From an archaeon (GTDB lineage: Archaea > Thermoproteota > Nitrososphaeria > Conexivisphaerales > UBA164), in the NCBI GenBank assembly GCA_021792955.1, contig JAJYTP010000007.1, positions 1-44,347 of the forward strand: a stretch of DNA of 44,347 bases, in the 5' to 3' direction. The position numbers and the translations under genes were made by a program. Below the pieces are notes generated by a model, which saw only the letters and a program-made list of their open reading frames with translations, ran no database searches and was not told where the DNA came from. Positions 24,842 through 32,119 of the stretch are shown piece after piece (position 1 is the first letter of the stretch; each line of letters starts with the position of its first letter).

Positions 24842-25747
24842 TCAGGAGGCATATAGCGTTCTCGACAGGTCGGATATATCAGCGGCGAGCTCAAGCAGGT
24901 GTCTAAGGTAAGGCCTAAGCGCATCGATGTCCGGCATCTCCTTCAGCTTGGCGCTCAGGAGGTCGAATACCCTGATCAGCTCAATTGGCTCGGCTCGGTA
25001 ACCGAGGAAGGCGCTCAGTGAACTGGTCTTGAATTCCTTAAGGCCGTCTAGGAATTCAAACAGCTGTTTGCCGACAGGCGCGTACTTAGATATGTTAACC
25101 AGATCATCGCCAAACCTCTCCAGTATATGAGCCACCAGCCTGTAATCAAGGCAATCGGTTGGGGAAAGCTGGTAAGACAAAGCTACATCCGAATTTGAAA
25201 CGGCATTTCTCAGGAGCCTTATGAGCGCAAAATACAGGCGATCGATTTCTCCATCCTCCCTTTCAATCATCACGGTATTTCCTCCCACCAGATCATCGCA
25301 CATGAAGCTTGAAAGCCTGTCCATCCTCAGCATGATCTCCTTTGGGCTCAGCGATTTAAGGTTCATTGTAAAGCGATAACTTAAAGTTGATTCGTCCTCG
25401 CTGAAAGACTCGAAGCCAGGCATGTGGGTGGCAATGAACTGGAGCACACGGTTCCTTACGGGACCGTGCTTGAGCTTGATGTATAGCTCATCGCTACCGT
25501 TTAAATACGCAGCGGATATAAGCCTCACGATAACCCCCTCCTTCTTTCCATCTAGATCAAGCTTGACTACATTTCTTGGCTGACCGTCCCCCTGGGAAAA
25601 TGGGGTTATTATCAGGTTTCCTGAGGCTGATTCCTCCACCACCACTGAAGACCCCTTTTGGAGCCCCATTCTTTCAACCCACGACCTTGGCAGGGTCATC
25701 AAGAGCGACCTGCCGCCTATCTGTTGCAGCTTGCGGTAAGTAATCAT
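24842..25747 (-). CDS. AbrB/SpoVT-type DNA-binding domain plus PhoU-like domain regulator
   Basis: A 301-residue protein. The N-terminal 45 residues read YRKLQQIGGRSLLMTLPRSW and GLQKGSSVVVEE, a swapped-hairpin AbrB domain of the kind found in archaeal PhoU-like regulators. The rest is mostly helical and resembles PhoU repeats, with conserved acidic patches. Such proteins are thought to sense phosphate or metal state and regulate transporters. A GATATAAATATC box at about 25769-25780 is centred 27 nt before the ATG. It is divergent from an MFS transporter across a 324-nt gap that holds a nested inverted repeat, which suggests control of that transporter and of itself. Confidence 0.8.
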   Translation of the reverse strand: MITYRKLQQIGGRSLLMTLPRSWVERMGLQKGSSVVVEESASGNLIITPFSQGDGQPRNVVKLDLDGKKEGVIVRLISAAYLNGSDELYIKLKHGPVRNRVLQFIATHMPGFESFSEDESTLSYRFTMNLKSLSPKEIMLRMDRLSSFMCDDLVGGNTVMIEREDGEIDRLYFALIRLLRNAVSNSDVALSYQLSPTDCLDYRLVAHILERFGDDLVNISKYAPVGKQLFEFLDGLKEFKTSSLSAFLGYRAEPIELIRVFDLLSAKLKEMPDIDALRPYLRHLLELAADISDLSRTLYAS

Positions 25748-25888
25748 GCGCTCTTATTATTTATATTGATATAAATATCTTTCAGATGATTTAACAGCCC
25801 TCTTTCTACTACACGGCATCATGCGGTTAAGGGCTGCCAGATTAGCAGGCTTCCCTATACCCAACGGATTCTTGTGAATAGCCAGATC

Positions 25889-25943
25889 AACCTATTGAGT
25901 AACCCCTTATTACCCAGGATAAGGGTTGATAATCTGATAGGTT
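25889..25943. promoter_or_regulatory. Nested inverted repeats between regulator and MFS genes
   Basis: The outer arms are AACCTAT (25889-25895) and ATAGGTT (25937-25943), both perfect. The inner arms are AACCCCTTAT (25901-25910) and ATAAGGGTT (25919-25927), nine pairs with one bulge. The four arms are variants of one AACC(n)TAT word, two in each direction, as in a tandem operator. An AT-rich stretch (26010-26036) and TAAATATA (26041-26048, 27 nt before the GTG at 26072) form the transporter promoter. Nothing else of note is seen in the 25748-26071 gap. Confidence 0.5.
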
Positions 25944-26071
25944 TTAATTAAATTTGCCCGGTGATAAGGCGCCACCCGATCCGTACTAGGCCGTAATAAT
26001 AGGCTCAATATATATCAATATATATATTATAAAGGAAATCTAAATATATGCTCTTATCGCCGATATGAACT

Positions 26072-27391
26072 GTGAAAGGCAAGGAAGGCTCTAAGAGCAT
26101 TGATGAATTGCCTGTTACAGGGTTTCATTGGGGGCTCAGCACGCTGGCAGCGATGGGAATATTCTTGGACGGCTATGATTTAAACGTTATAGCCTTTTCC
26201 GTGCTGCTGGTATCTTCTTATTTTAAAGTTTCGACAACAAGTGTTTCGTACGCATTGCTTCTAGCAAGTGGCCTCATAGGCATGGCAATAGGCGGCGTTA
26301 CCTTGGGGGGGATAGCGGATAAGATAGGCAGGAAGACCATGTTCATCATAAATATAATACTATTTATATTCTTCACCCTATTATCGGCCATAGCCACCAA
26401 CGTACCAGAACTTATAATATTCAGGGTCCTTATGGGTATAGGCCTTGGAGCGGACTATCCCATAAGCTCTTCCTTGATAGCCGAGTTCGCACCAAAGCGT
26501 GATAGGGGGAAGCTGCTCATGTATGGAATCATGTTCTATTGGTTAGGAGTCCTAGTATCCGGAGCCGTAAACTACTTTGCGCTCCCATTGGGTGCGGCTC
26601 TATCATGGAGGGTAGCGTTGGGAGTTGGTGCTGCAATAGCAGTTCCAGTTATAGCGGCCAGATGGTTCATGCCAGAGTCAGCCAGATGGCTTAACACAGT
26701 AGGAAGGAATGATGAAGCAGAATTGGTGATGGAAAAGGCCATGGGCCCTGGGGATTACAATATACCTCAGCAAAGGGCGGTGGGGATCAAGGAGCTCTTC
26801 TCGAAACACTGGAAGCAGTTAGCTTTTGTCCTTATAACGTGGTTTGCCTTTGATGTAGGGGCCTACGGGTTTGGGTTCTATACGCCAACCCTTTATTATG
26901 AACTGGGCATCAAGAGCTTGAGTACAGTGGTGCTCTTCGGCACTATAACCGCGCCCTTCCCTATCCTTGCTTATCTGGCGTTGATGAGGATCATAGATAG
27001 ATACGGAAGGAAATATCTTTCGCTGGTGGGGTTTGCGGTCATGGCGGCCGTTCTGGTCGTTCTAGTGCCGCTCGTGAACATCACCCCGTATGCCCTCCTC
27101 CCCCTCTTTATACTATTTTCTTCGTTTGAGCAGTGGCCTGGCGGGATCTTTTCATTTTCATATTCCACGGAGCTCTTTCCAACCAACGTGAGGGGGCTGG
27201 CGCAAGGCCTTGGCACCAGCGTAAGCAGAGTAGGTGGAATCCTGGGGGTACTGCTATTTCCTATCATTAAGGGATACGGGCTCGTCTATGGAACGGTCTT
27301 CTTCCTAGTGTTCATCCTGTTGGCTATAGCCCTAACGGCGATCATGGCGCCAGAAACGTCCAGGAAATCACTTGAAGACACTAGTTCCTGA
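26072..27391 (+). CDS. MFS transporter, metabolite/sugar:H+ symporter type
   Basis: A 439-residue transporter with 12 predicted helices. Helix 1 contains LDGYDLNVIAF, typical of the sugar/metabolite and phosphate symporter branches. The loop 2-3 signature is GGIADKIGRKTM, and FMPESARW follows helix 6. A second-half loop RIIDRYGRKYL repeats the signature. The GTG at 26072 is chosen because a TAAATATA box is centred 27 nt upstream. Divergence from the PhoU-like regulator hints at phosphate or another anion as substrate, but that is inference from position. Sugar or aromatic acid transport is equally possible. Confidence 0.82.
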   Translation: MKGKEGSKSIDELPVTGFHWGLSTLAAMGIFLDGYDLNVIAFSVLLVSSYFKVSTTSVSYALLLASGLIGMAIGGVTLGGIADKIGRKTMFIINIILFIFFTLLSAIATNVPELIIFRVLMGIGLGADYPISSSLIAEFAPKRDRGKLLMYGIMFYWLGVLVSGAVNYFALPLGAALSWRVALGVGAAIAVPVIAARWFMPESARWLNTVGRNDEAELVMEKAMGPGDYNIPQQRAVGIKELFSKHWKQLAFVLITWFAFDVGAYGFGFYTPTLYYELGIKSLSTVVLFGTITAPFPILAYLALMRIIDRYGRKYLSLVGFAVMAAVLVVLVPLVNITPYALLPLFILFSSFEQWPGGIFSFSYSTELFPTNVRGLAQGLGTSVSRVGGILGVLLFPIIKGYGLVYGTVFFLVFILLAIALTAIMAPETSRKSLEDTSS

Positions 27392-27584
27392 ACGTACTAG
27401 ACCGGCTTTCCATAGTGGTTTTATAAGCGCCTTCTGGATCACCCTGCCTGCTTTTAATTAACAGCCATTGTTATAATTAAATGGGTAGGTCAGATCGAGT
27501 TATACTCCATTAAATGGCAGATAATATATGCGTGATGACGCTGCGATAAGGTTAAAAATATGGGCGCTGCAATTCGCACGAGCT

Positions 27585-27659
27585 GCCCCGATAGCATAGC
27601 CTGGCCAATGCACTCGCCTCGTAAGCGAGAGACCGCGGGTTCAAACCCCGCTCGGGGCT
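27585..27659 (+). tRNA. tRNA-Thr (CGU)
   Basis: Acceptor GCCCCGA pairs with TCGGGGC, discriminator T at 27659. D arm GCAT/ATGC, anticodon arm CTCGC-CTCGTAA-GCGAG with anticodon CGT at 27620-27622, T arm GCGGG-TTCAAAC-CCCGC. No intron, no encoded CCA. A GGTTAAAAATATG stretch at about 27550-27562 is a likely promoter. An IS200/IS605-type element begins about 50 nt downstream. Confidence 0.95.
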
Positions 27660-27710
27660 GATTTTGAAAAGGTACGAATTCCTAGGTCTTAGGATAAATT
27701 CTGCAGAAAG

Positions 27711-28264
27711 CCAACGTCTTGAGACGTTGGATGAGAGCAACACCAGGCTGCTTATATAAAAGCAAGACGCTATATAAAAGGGGCAGAAAGGCAAACAGAT
27801 GATTCTAACGTTCAAGGTCAGGCATAGCAAGGATTTCTCCGCAGAGCTTCAGAAGGCACGTCAGGTTGCCGAGTTTGCGTTTGAGACCAGCACGCTGTCT
27901 TCTGCCAGAGTCAAGTAGTTTGGGCTCAAGAGCGCCATCTCAAACCAGATCCTCAGGGAGTACAGCAGGAACGGGAGATTGAAGCGCGTCGGGAGCGTAA
28001 ATCTGACCGTTCCAAATCAGAGCATCAGAAAGGAGGAAGACGAACTGAAGATCGCCTGTCTGAAGCTTTCATTGTAGATAACCTTCAGTAAGGACTTCGC
28101 CGAAGTGAACCAAATTGAGCTGGATAGGGAATATGCGTTCATATCCGTAACCGTTCCAGACGCTCCGATGAAGCAGGTCTCCAGCTACATCGGCGTTGAT
28201 AGGAACGCCAGCGGGCAGGTAAAGTTGACAGATTTCAGTTGACCCAACGGGCTTTAGCCCGTTG
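27711..28264 (+). mobile_element. Internally deleted IS200/IS605-type element with both end hairpins
   Basis: The left end is a perfect hairpin CCAACGTCTTGAGACGTTGG (27711-27730; 9-bp stem, 2-nt loop). The right end is a perfect hairpin CAACGGGCTTTAGCCCGTTG (28245-28264; 9-bp stem, 2-nt loop). Between them lies the first third of a tnpB gene and no tnpA. Subterminal hairpins at both ends, no inverted repeats and a TnpB-like gene are the marks of this family. About 554 bp in all; full tnpB elements are roughly 1.3-1.9 kb, so the nuclease half has been lost while the ends survive, as in palindrome-associated non-autonomous elements. Confidence 0.75.
27799..28242 (+). pseudogene. Truncated TnpB, N-terminal third, with two TAG codons
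   Basis: Reading from the ATG at 27799, 148 codons give a TnpB/OrfB N-terminus: FGLKSAISNQILREYSRN, VNLTVPNQSIRKEEDELK and LDREYAFISVTVP are family-typical, and the first RuvC motif appears as GVDRNAS (Asp at about codon 134). Two in-frame TAG codons (27916-27918 and 28075-28077) interrupt it. The frame ends eight codons after the RuvC I motif, just before the right-end hairpin. The RuvC II/III motifs and the zinc finger are missing, so no nuclease can be made. Confidence 0.8.
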
Positions 28265-28285
28265 TAGTTCAGTCATGAGAGCATA

Positions 28286-29695
28286 TCAGTTGCGATTTGT
28301 CCTTCCCCTCAACAATGACATGGGCATCGCGATTGTTGCAGTTATAGCGGCAACGGCCGCCGAATATTTGATCCCCATCATAAAATGCGATATGAGGCTA
28401 GCTGGAGCTCCACCTCCAAAAATAAAGATGCTAAGCAGGGAGGAAAGCGGCACATAGAACAGAATGATAGGGATTAGCAGCGAAAAACTAAGTATAGAGC
28501 CAAAATTTCTGAATAAGGACATTATTCCTGAAGTCAGTCCTCTTTTATTGGGGGGCGGAATACTCATTATAAATTTATTGTTTGGCGAATTGAACATGCC
28601 TGCACCGATTCCAACAACTGTCATGTAAATGCTCAAACTGTATGGTGAGGTGTTTGTTGATACCGTAGATAGCATCCACATACCGGATGCGACTAAAAGT
28701 AGTCCAACGGTAGCTATTATAGACGCATCTCCTCTATCCGCCAGTTTACCGCTTATTGGGGAAATTATTGACCAAGATGCCGCAAACGGAATCATGTAAA
28801 ATGCCGCTTGAAGCGGCGACATACCATACGGTCCTTGAAATATTAGGGTTAAAAGAAATATCAATGACCCTGTGGCTATTCCATTTAACAGATTAACCGC
28901 CATTGAAATGCTAAATGATCTATTTGAAAAGAGTTGAGGATCAAAAATTGCGTTGCTGGACCTGCGTTCTATGTAAAAGAGGGCGCCTATCAAGGCTATC
29001 ATTGCAATTATCGAGATATAGTATATGTTCGGATTCAAGTTTAGCATCGGGAGTATCGTGAGCGCGATGCTCGTATAGGTGATTATGATGGAGAATAATG
29101 CAGCCCCCATCCAGTCAATTTTGGATTCGTTTTTACTTTCTGGTATCCCTTTGAGCTTGCCAATGCTCCAGATCAGTGCTATTATGCCAACAGGTACGTT
29201 GTACCAAAAGACCCATCTCCAGGAGATCACCGTAAGTATTCCCCCAATTATTGGGCCAATCGCAAAGCCGGCTGATACGGCTATCTGATTAACGCTCAGC
29301 GCGAAGCCCAGGTTTCCCTTTTTTGAAAATACTTCAGTGACCATGGCGCTTGAATTCGTCATTATAAAGGCAGCACCTATCGCCTGAAAAACGCGAAATA
29401 TTATTATGAAAAGGGGTGATGGTGAAAATCCGAGTACAAGTGAAAAGATGGTGAAAATTATAATCCCAAGCCTGAAGGTGTTTGCTCTGCCGATCCTATC
29501 AGTCACCGCGCCAATTATTGTAAGCACTGAAACCAGCGCTATCAAGTAGGAAATAATTATCCAAAGCGTATATACCAGATTAACGTGAAACTGAACCATT
29601 ATCGATGGTAGGGCTAGTATTAGAGCGCTGCCTGCCATACCGCTCAACGCCGCTGCGAAGGTTGTTACAGATAGTAACTGTCTGCCATTTTCCAT
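28286..29695 (-). CDS. MFS drug/efflux transporter, DHA2 (14-TM) family
   Basis: A 469-residue transporter with about 14 predicted helices. Motif A is GAVTDRIGRANTFRLG in the 2-3 loop, the helix 5 motif C appears as AGFAIGPIIGGIL, and WRWVFWYNVPVGIIAL is the DHA2/EmrB-QacA signature. It would export drugs, organic acids or other small molecules against protons. A GTTAAAAAC box at about 29718-29727 precedes the ATG by 27 nt. Its 3' end lies 22 nt from the IS200/IS605-type right end, so the element has landed close downstream. AT richness is higher than in the core genes, which may point to transfer. Confidence 0.85.
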   Translation of the reverse strand: MENGRQLLSVTTFAAALSGMAGSALILALPSIMVQFHVNLVYTLWIIISYLIALVSVLTIIGAVTDRIGRANTFRLGIIIFTIFSLVLGFSPSPLFIIIFRVFQAIGAAFIMTNSSAMVTEVFSKKGNLGFALSVNQIAVSAGFAIGPIIGGILTVISWRWVFWYNVPVGIIALIWSIGKLKGIPESKNESKIDWMGAALFSIIITYTSIALTILPMLNLNPNIYYISIIAMIALIGALFYIERRSSNAIFDPQLFSNRSFSISMAVNLLNGIATGSLIFLLTLIFQGPYGMSPLQAAFYMIPFAASWSIISPISGKLADRGDASIIATVGLLLVASGMWMLSTVSTNTSPYSLSIYMTVVGIGAGMFNSPNNKFIMSIPPPNKRGLTSGIMSLFRNFGSILSFSLLIPIILFYVPLSSLLSIFIFGGGAPASLISHFMMGIKYSAAVAAITATIAMPMSLLRGRTNRN

Positions 29696-30266
29696 GGAAG
29701 GTGAGCGCTTATCAAGCCGTTAAAAACTTTATTGAAAACATGCTATAAATCGAAGGCGGCCCAGTACAACCAATATAGGATGCGGATTAGTGCGTTACAC
29801 CGTATACATGCATGTGATTGCATTAGGCTTCACGGTATAATACGAATCTAGAATTAATCGGATGCCTTTGCTAGGAAGTGTAAGCTGCGCTGCAGGGTAT
29901 AAACTATTGCATATATTAACTGGTAACGTCCCAGTGAACGGGTTCAGGGCTAGGACATCTAGCTGGAATCAATAGTTCGGGCTCGCTCTGCCCTTTTATA
30001 GTCCTCTATGACACGTAGTTACTCCTAAGCCTATGATAATAAGGGAATTCTTCTGTAGCTAAAAGAGCGCAAGTTCCATTTAGTGGCATTAAACTGATGC
30101 TGGCATCATCATTATGATCAAGTCATTCTAAGTGGGATGGGCAACAATGTTTACAATGGAGGTAATATTAGCACATCGTCCCTATTCGCATTTCTATCTG
30201 TTGCCGGTGGCAATGTATTTAAATAGTCGCCTCAAAGGTAAAAAATCGGCTCTTTGTTGTGCTGGA
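29696..30266. other. Gene-free stretch upstream of tRNA-Pro
   Basis: About 570 nt. The left 35 nt hold the MFS promoter. A GTATTTAAATAG box at 30210-30221 probably serves the tRNA-Pro gene. I found no coding frame with family resemblance, no hairpin of note and no known RNA in the rest. Confidence 0.5.
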
Positions 30267-30345
30267 GGGGCTGTGGGCTAGCATGGTTCAGGCTACCAGC
30301 CTCGGGCGCTGGTGATCGGCGGTTCAAATCCGCCCAGCCCCACCA
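30267..30345 (+). tRNA. tRNA-Pro (CGG), CCA encoded
   Basis: Acceptor GGGGCTG pairs with CAGCCCC, discriminator A at 30342, and CCA follows in the DNA (30343-30345). The D stem GGCT/GGCT closes through G-C, C-G and two wobble pairs. The anticodon arm is CCAGC-CTCGGGC-GCTGG, anticodon CGG at 30303-30305. T arm GGCGG-TTCAAAT-CCGCC. It is the only one of the four tRNA genes in the window with a templated CCA. Confidence 0.93.
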
Positions 30346-30500
30346 TTATGGGATTATAAACAAGAAAAATATGTCGTCTAGATATATTACAAATCGAAAA
30401 TTTTGTCCAATTCAATGTTAGGCTAGGCTTAGAGGACGGGTCATATGCCCCTGTGATTATATGAATATGATCAATTCCCAATTTGATAATATCGATTCAT

Positions 30501-30710
30501 GTTAATGGACATCGCCAGGCTGGTGCATACTGCCTTTTATGTAATAACTACAGAGTGGATCTGAATATCTCAAGGAACATTGAAGTGCTCGGCAGGTCTG
30601 AGTACTTCAGGCTGTTGTCAGCCAGTCAATAGTTGCGGTTCGATAAAACCCCACTTACGAACGAAGGGGATACGAGCAACAAGCTCCGAAGCTTCAGTTG
30701 AGGAGTAGCT
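30501..30710 (+). pseudogene. TnpB C-terminal remnant and right end of an IS200/IS605-type element
   Basis: The plus strand at about 30501-30636 reads a zinc-ribbon-like CLLC followed by YRVDLNISRNIEVLGRSEY, close to the 'ADLNASRNI' segment after the TnpB zinc finger. It stops at a TAG (30628-30630), but an adjacent frame carries on with LRTKGIRATSSEASVEE to a TAG at 30706-30708. The last 29 nt form an imperfect hairpin (AGCTCC ... GGAGTAGCT) with an internal GAAGCTTC, as at the right end of such elements. Nothing of the N-terminal two thirds of TnpB is visible in the 150 nt up to the tRNA-Pro gene. Confidence 0.55.
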
Positions 30711-30745
30711 ACCTAGACCAGCTTTAAATATTTAAACTATTAACG

Positions 30746-31105
30746 ATGGTTATGTCAGAAAAAGCTTGCATGATAGCTGTGGATGAGGGCGTGGTTTGTC
30801 TCTACCCTTCAGAGAAACTGTTCAAGCTGTTGGGTAAGGATTATACGTTATTGATAATCGGGCTCCTTGGTAATAATAATGGAATAGGTTTTAACGAAAT
30901 AAAAAGGAGCATAGGCAATCCTCAGTCAAACCTATTATCCATTCGGTTTAAGGAGTTAGAGCACGCAGGTCTTTTGACAAGGTACGTCGTAGATGCCAAG
31001 CCTATAACAGTGAAATATTCCCTTACTGATAGAGGTTTAGAATTGAGGAAATTGATGATTCCTTTATTTAAATGGATGGAAGTTGAACGTGAAGAAATGG
31101 AATGA
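30746..31105 (+). CDS. HxlR-family winged-helix transcriptional regulator
   Basis: A 119-residue protein with the HxlR fold: Cys18 just before YPSEKLFKLLGKDYTLLIIGLL (first helix), a helix-turn-helix with FNEIKRSIGNPQSNLLSIRFKEL, the wing RYVVDAKPITVKYSLTDRG, and a final dimer helix. The usual 'CPxxxALxLIGGKWTxLIL' pattern is modified but clear. HxlR proteins respond to thiol, aldehyde or redox stress through the N-terminal Cys; a second Cys (Cys8) is present. A TTTAAATATTTAAAC stretch (30723-30737) is the promoter. Translation may start at 30746 or at the ATG two codons later (30752), which fits leaderless spacing better. The target genes are unknown. Confidence 0.82.
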   Translation: MVMSEKACMIAVDEGVVCLYPSEKLFKLLGKDYTLLIIGLLGNNNGIGFNEIKRSIGNPQSNLLSIRFKELEHAGLLTRYVVDAKPITVKYSLTDRGLELRKLMIPLFKWMEVEREEME

Positions 31106-31168
31106 CACCATCTAACGCTAAGAGCTCTCAACATATTATCGTCTCTATGGGTCCTGAGGCATGATGAC

Positions 31169-31450
31169 CTACTCCAGCTTACGGTACGGTTTTCCGATAT
31201 TTTTAATGCATCCTTTAATATTTACATCCTTGCCCCCCATCCGGTCGCCATTAAGGAGACGTCGTCCACGTACTCTATGGCCAATTATCTTACCATCCTT
31301 GGCCTCCACTATTAATCAGCGTGCAGAAGGGAGCTGGTGCGCTTGTATGCACCCTAGACTTCAGTTACCTGTCCTGCCGTCCGGGAGTTTCATCGTGGAG
31401 CGGAACCCGTTGCGCGTTAAAATAAGGTGTAGGCCATTAAGTTCATAAAA
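31169..31450 (-). pseudogene. Decayed reading frame with two in-frame TGA codons, unrecognised
   Basis: One minus-strand frame reads as protein for about 94 codons apart from two TGA codons: ELNGLHLILTRNGFRSTMK, then LPDGRTG, stop, SLGCIQAHQLPSAR, stop, LIVEAKDGKIIGHRVRG, RRLLNGDRMGGKDVNIKG, and a TAG at 31169-31171. The even protein-like composition suggests a dying gene or a fragment. I do not recognise a family. The rest of the 31106-31509 gap contains the msrA promoter at its right end and nothing else I can name. Confidence 0.3.
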
Positions 31451-31509
31451 AGATATATTAAAAGGCAGCTCAAAGGGTTCAAATAGATAGCGATTAAGTG
31501 TGATCTGGT

Positions 31510-32034
31510 GTGTTTGACATAATAGCTTTAGGAGGTGGATGTTTCTGGTGCACAGAGGCCGTTTTCTCTATGGTACATGGTGTAATCGATGTGGAACCAG
31601 GATATTCTGGCGGGACAACCGTTAATCCGACCTATGAGGAGGTATGCAGCGACAAAACCGGCCATGCAGAAGTGGTACGGATTGCATATGACCCAGATAC
31701 CGTATCACTGATCGATCTCCTTGAAATATTCTTTAAGATGCATGATCCAACCCAGGGGAACAGGCAGGGAGAGGATATAGGCTCTCAGTATAGGTCCATA
31801 ATACTTTACACTTCAGACGAACAGGCTAAGATCATTGAGGATTACATAAATCATATACAGGGCCATTTTAAGAGACCGATAACAACCGAGGTGAGGAGGC
31901 TTGAAGCCTTCTATTCCGCAGAAAAGTACCATAGGGGATATTATCAGGCCAATGGAGCAAAACCATATTGTAGGCTGATCATAGCGCCAAAGGTTGAGAA
32001 AATAAGGAATGAGTTCGGGAAGCTTATGCGGTAG
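31510..32034 (+). CDS. msrA: Peptide methionine sulfoxide reductase MsrA
   Basis: A 174-residue enzyme that reduces the S-epimer of methionine sulfoxide in proteins. The catalytic motif GGGCFWC lies at residues 8-14 with Cys11 as the nucleophile. EPGYSGGT and the NPTYEEVCSDKTGHAEVV stretch are family-invariant, as is EKYHRGYY near the C-terminus. The start is a GTG at 31510; a TTCAAATAG box at about 31479-31487 is centred 27 nt upstream, so the message is probably leaderless. No C-terminal resolving-Cys pair is seen beyond Cys160 in YCRLII. It stands alone. Confidence 0.94.
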   Translation: MFDIIALGGGCFWCTEAVFSMVHGVIDVEPGYSGGTTVNPTYEEVCSDKTGHAEVVRIAYDPDTVSLIDLLEIFFKMHDPTQGNRQGEDIGSQYRSIILYTSDEQAKIIEDYINHIQGHFKRPITTEVRRLEAFYSAEKYHRGYYQANGAKPYCRLIIAPKVEKIRNEFGKLMR

Positions 32035-32119
32035 GCATGCCCTTTAGCGCTTATCAAACTACTCAATAGGAACATGATATTTTTGGCGGCGCTATAGCTC
32101 AAAGGGATTAACGCCTTTA

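Noticed and set aside
26007-26040. AT-rich TATATA tract as an origin-type or AT-island element.
   Set aside because: It is short, directly upstream of a promoter box, and no origin-binding repeats or cdc6/orc1 gene are present.
31161-31448. 95-residue plus-strand open frame.
   Set aside because: Its composition (runs of Pro, Arg, Leu, Ser) is that of an antisense shadow; the minus strand reads better as a decayed gene.
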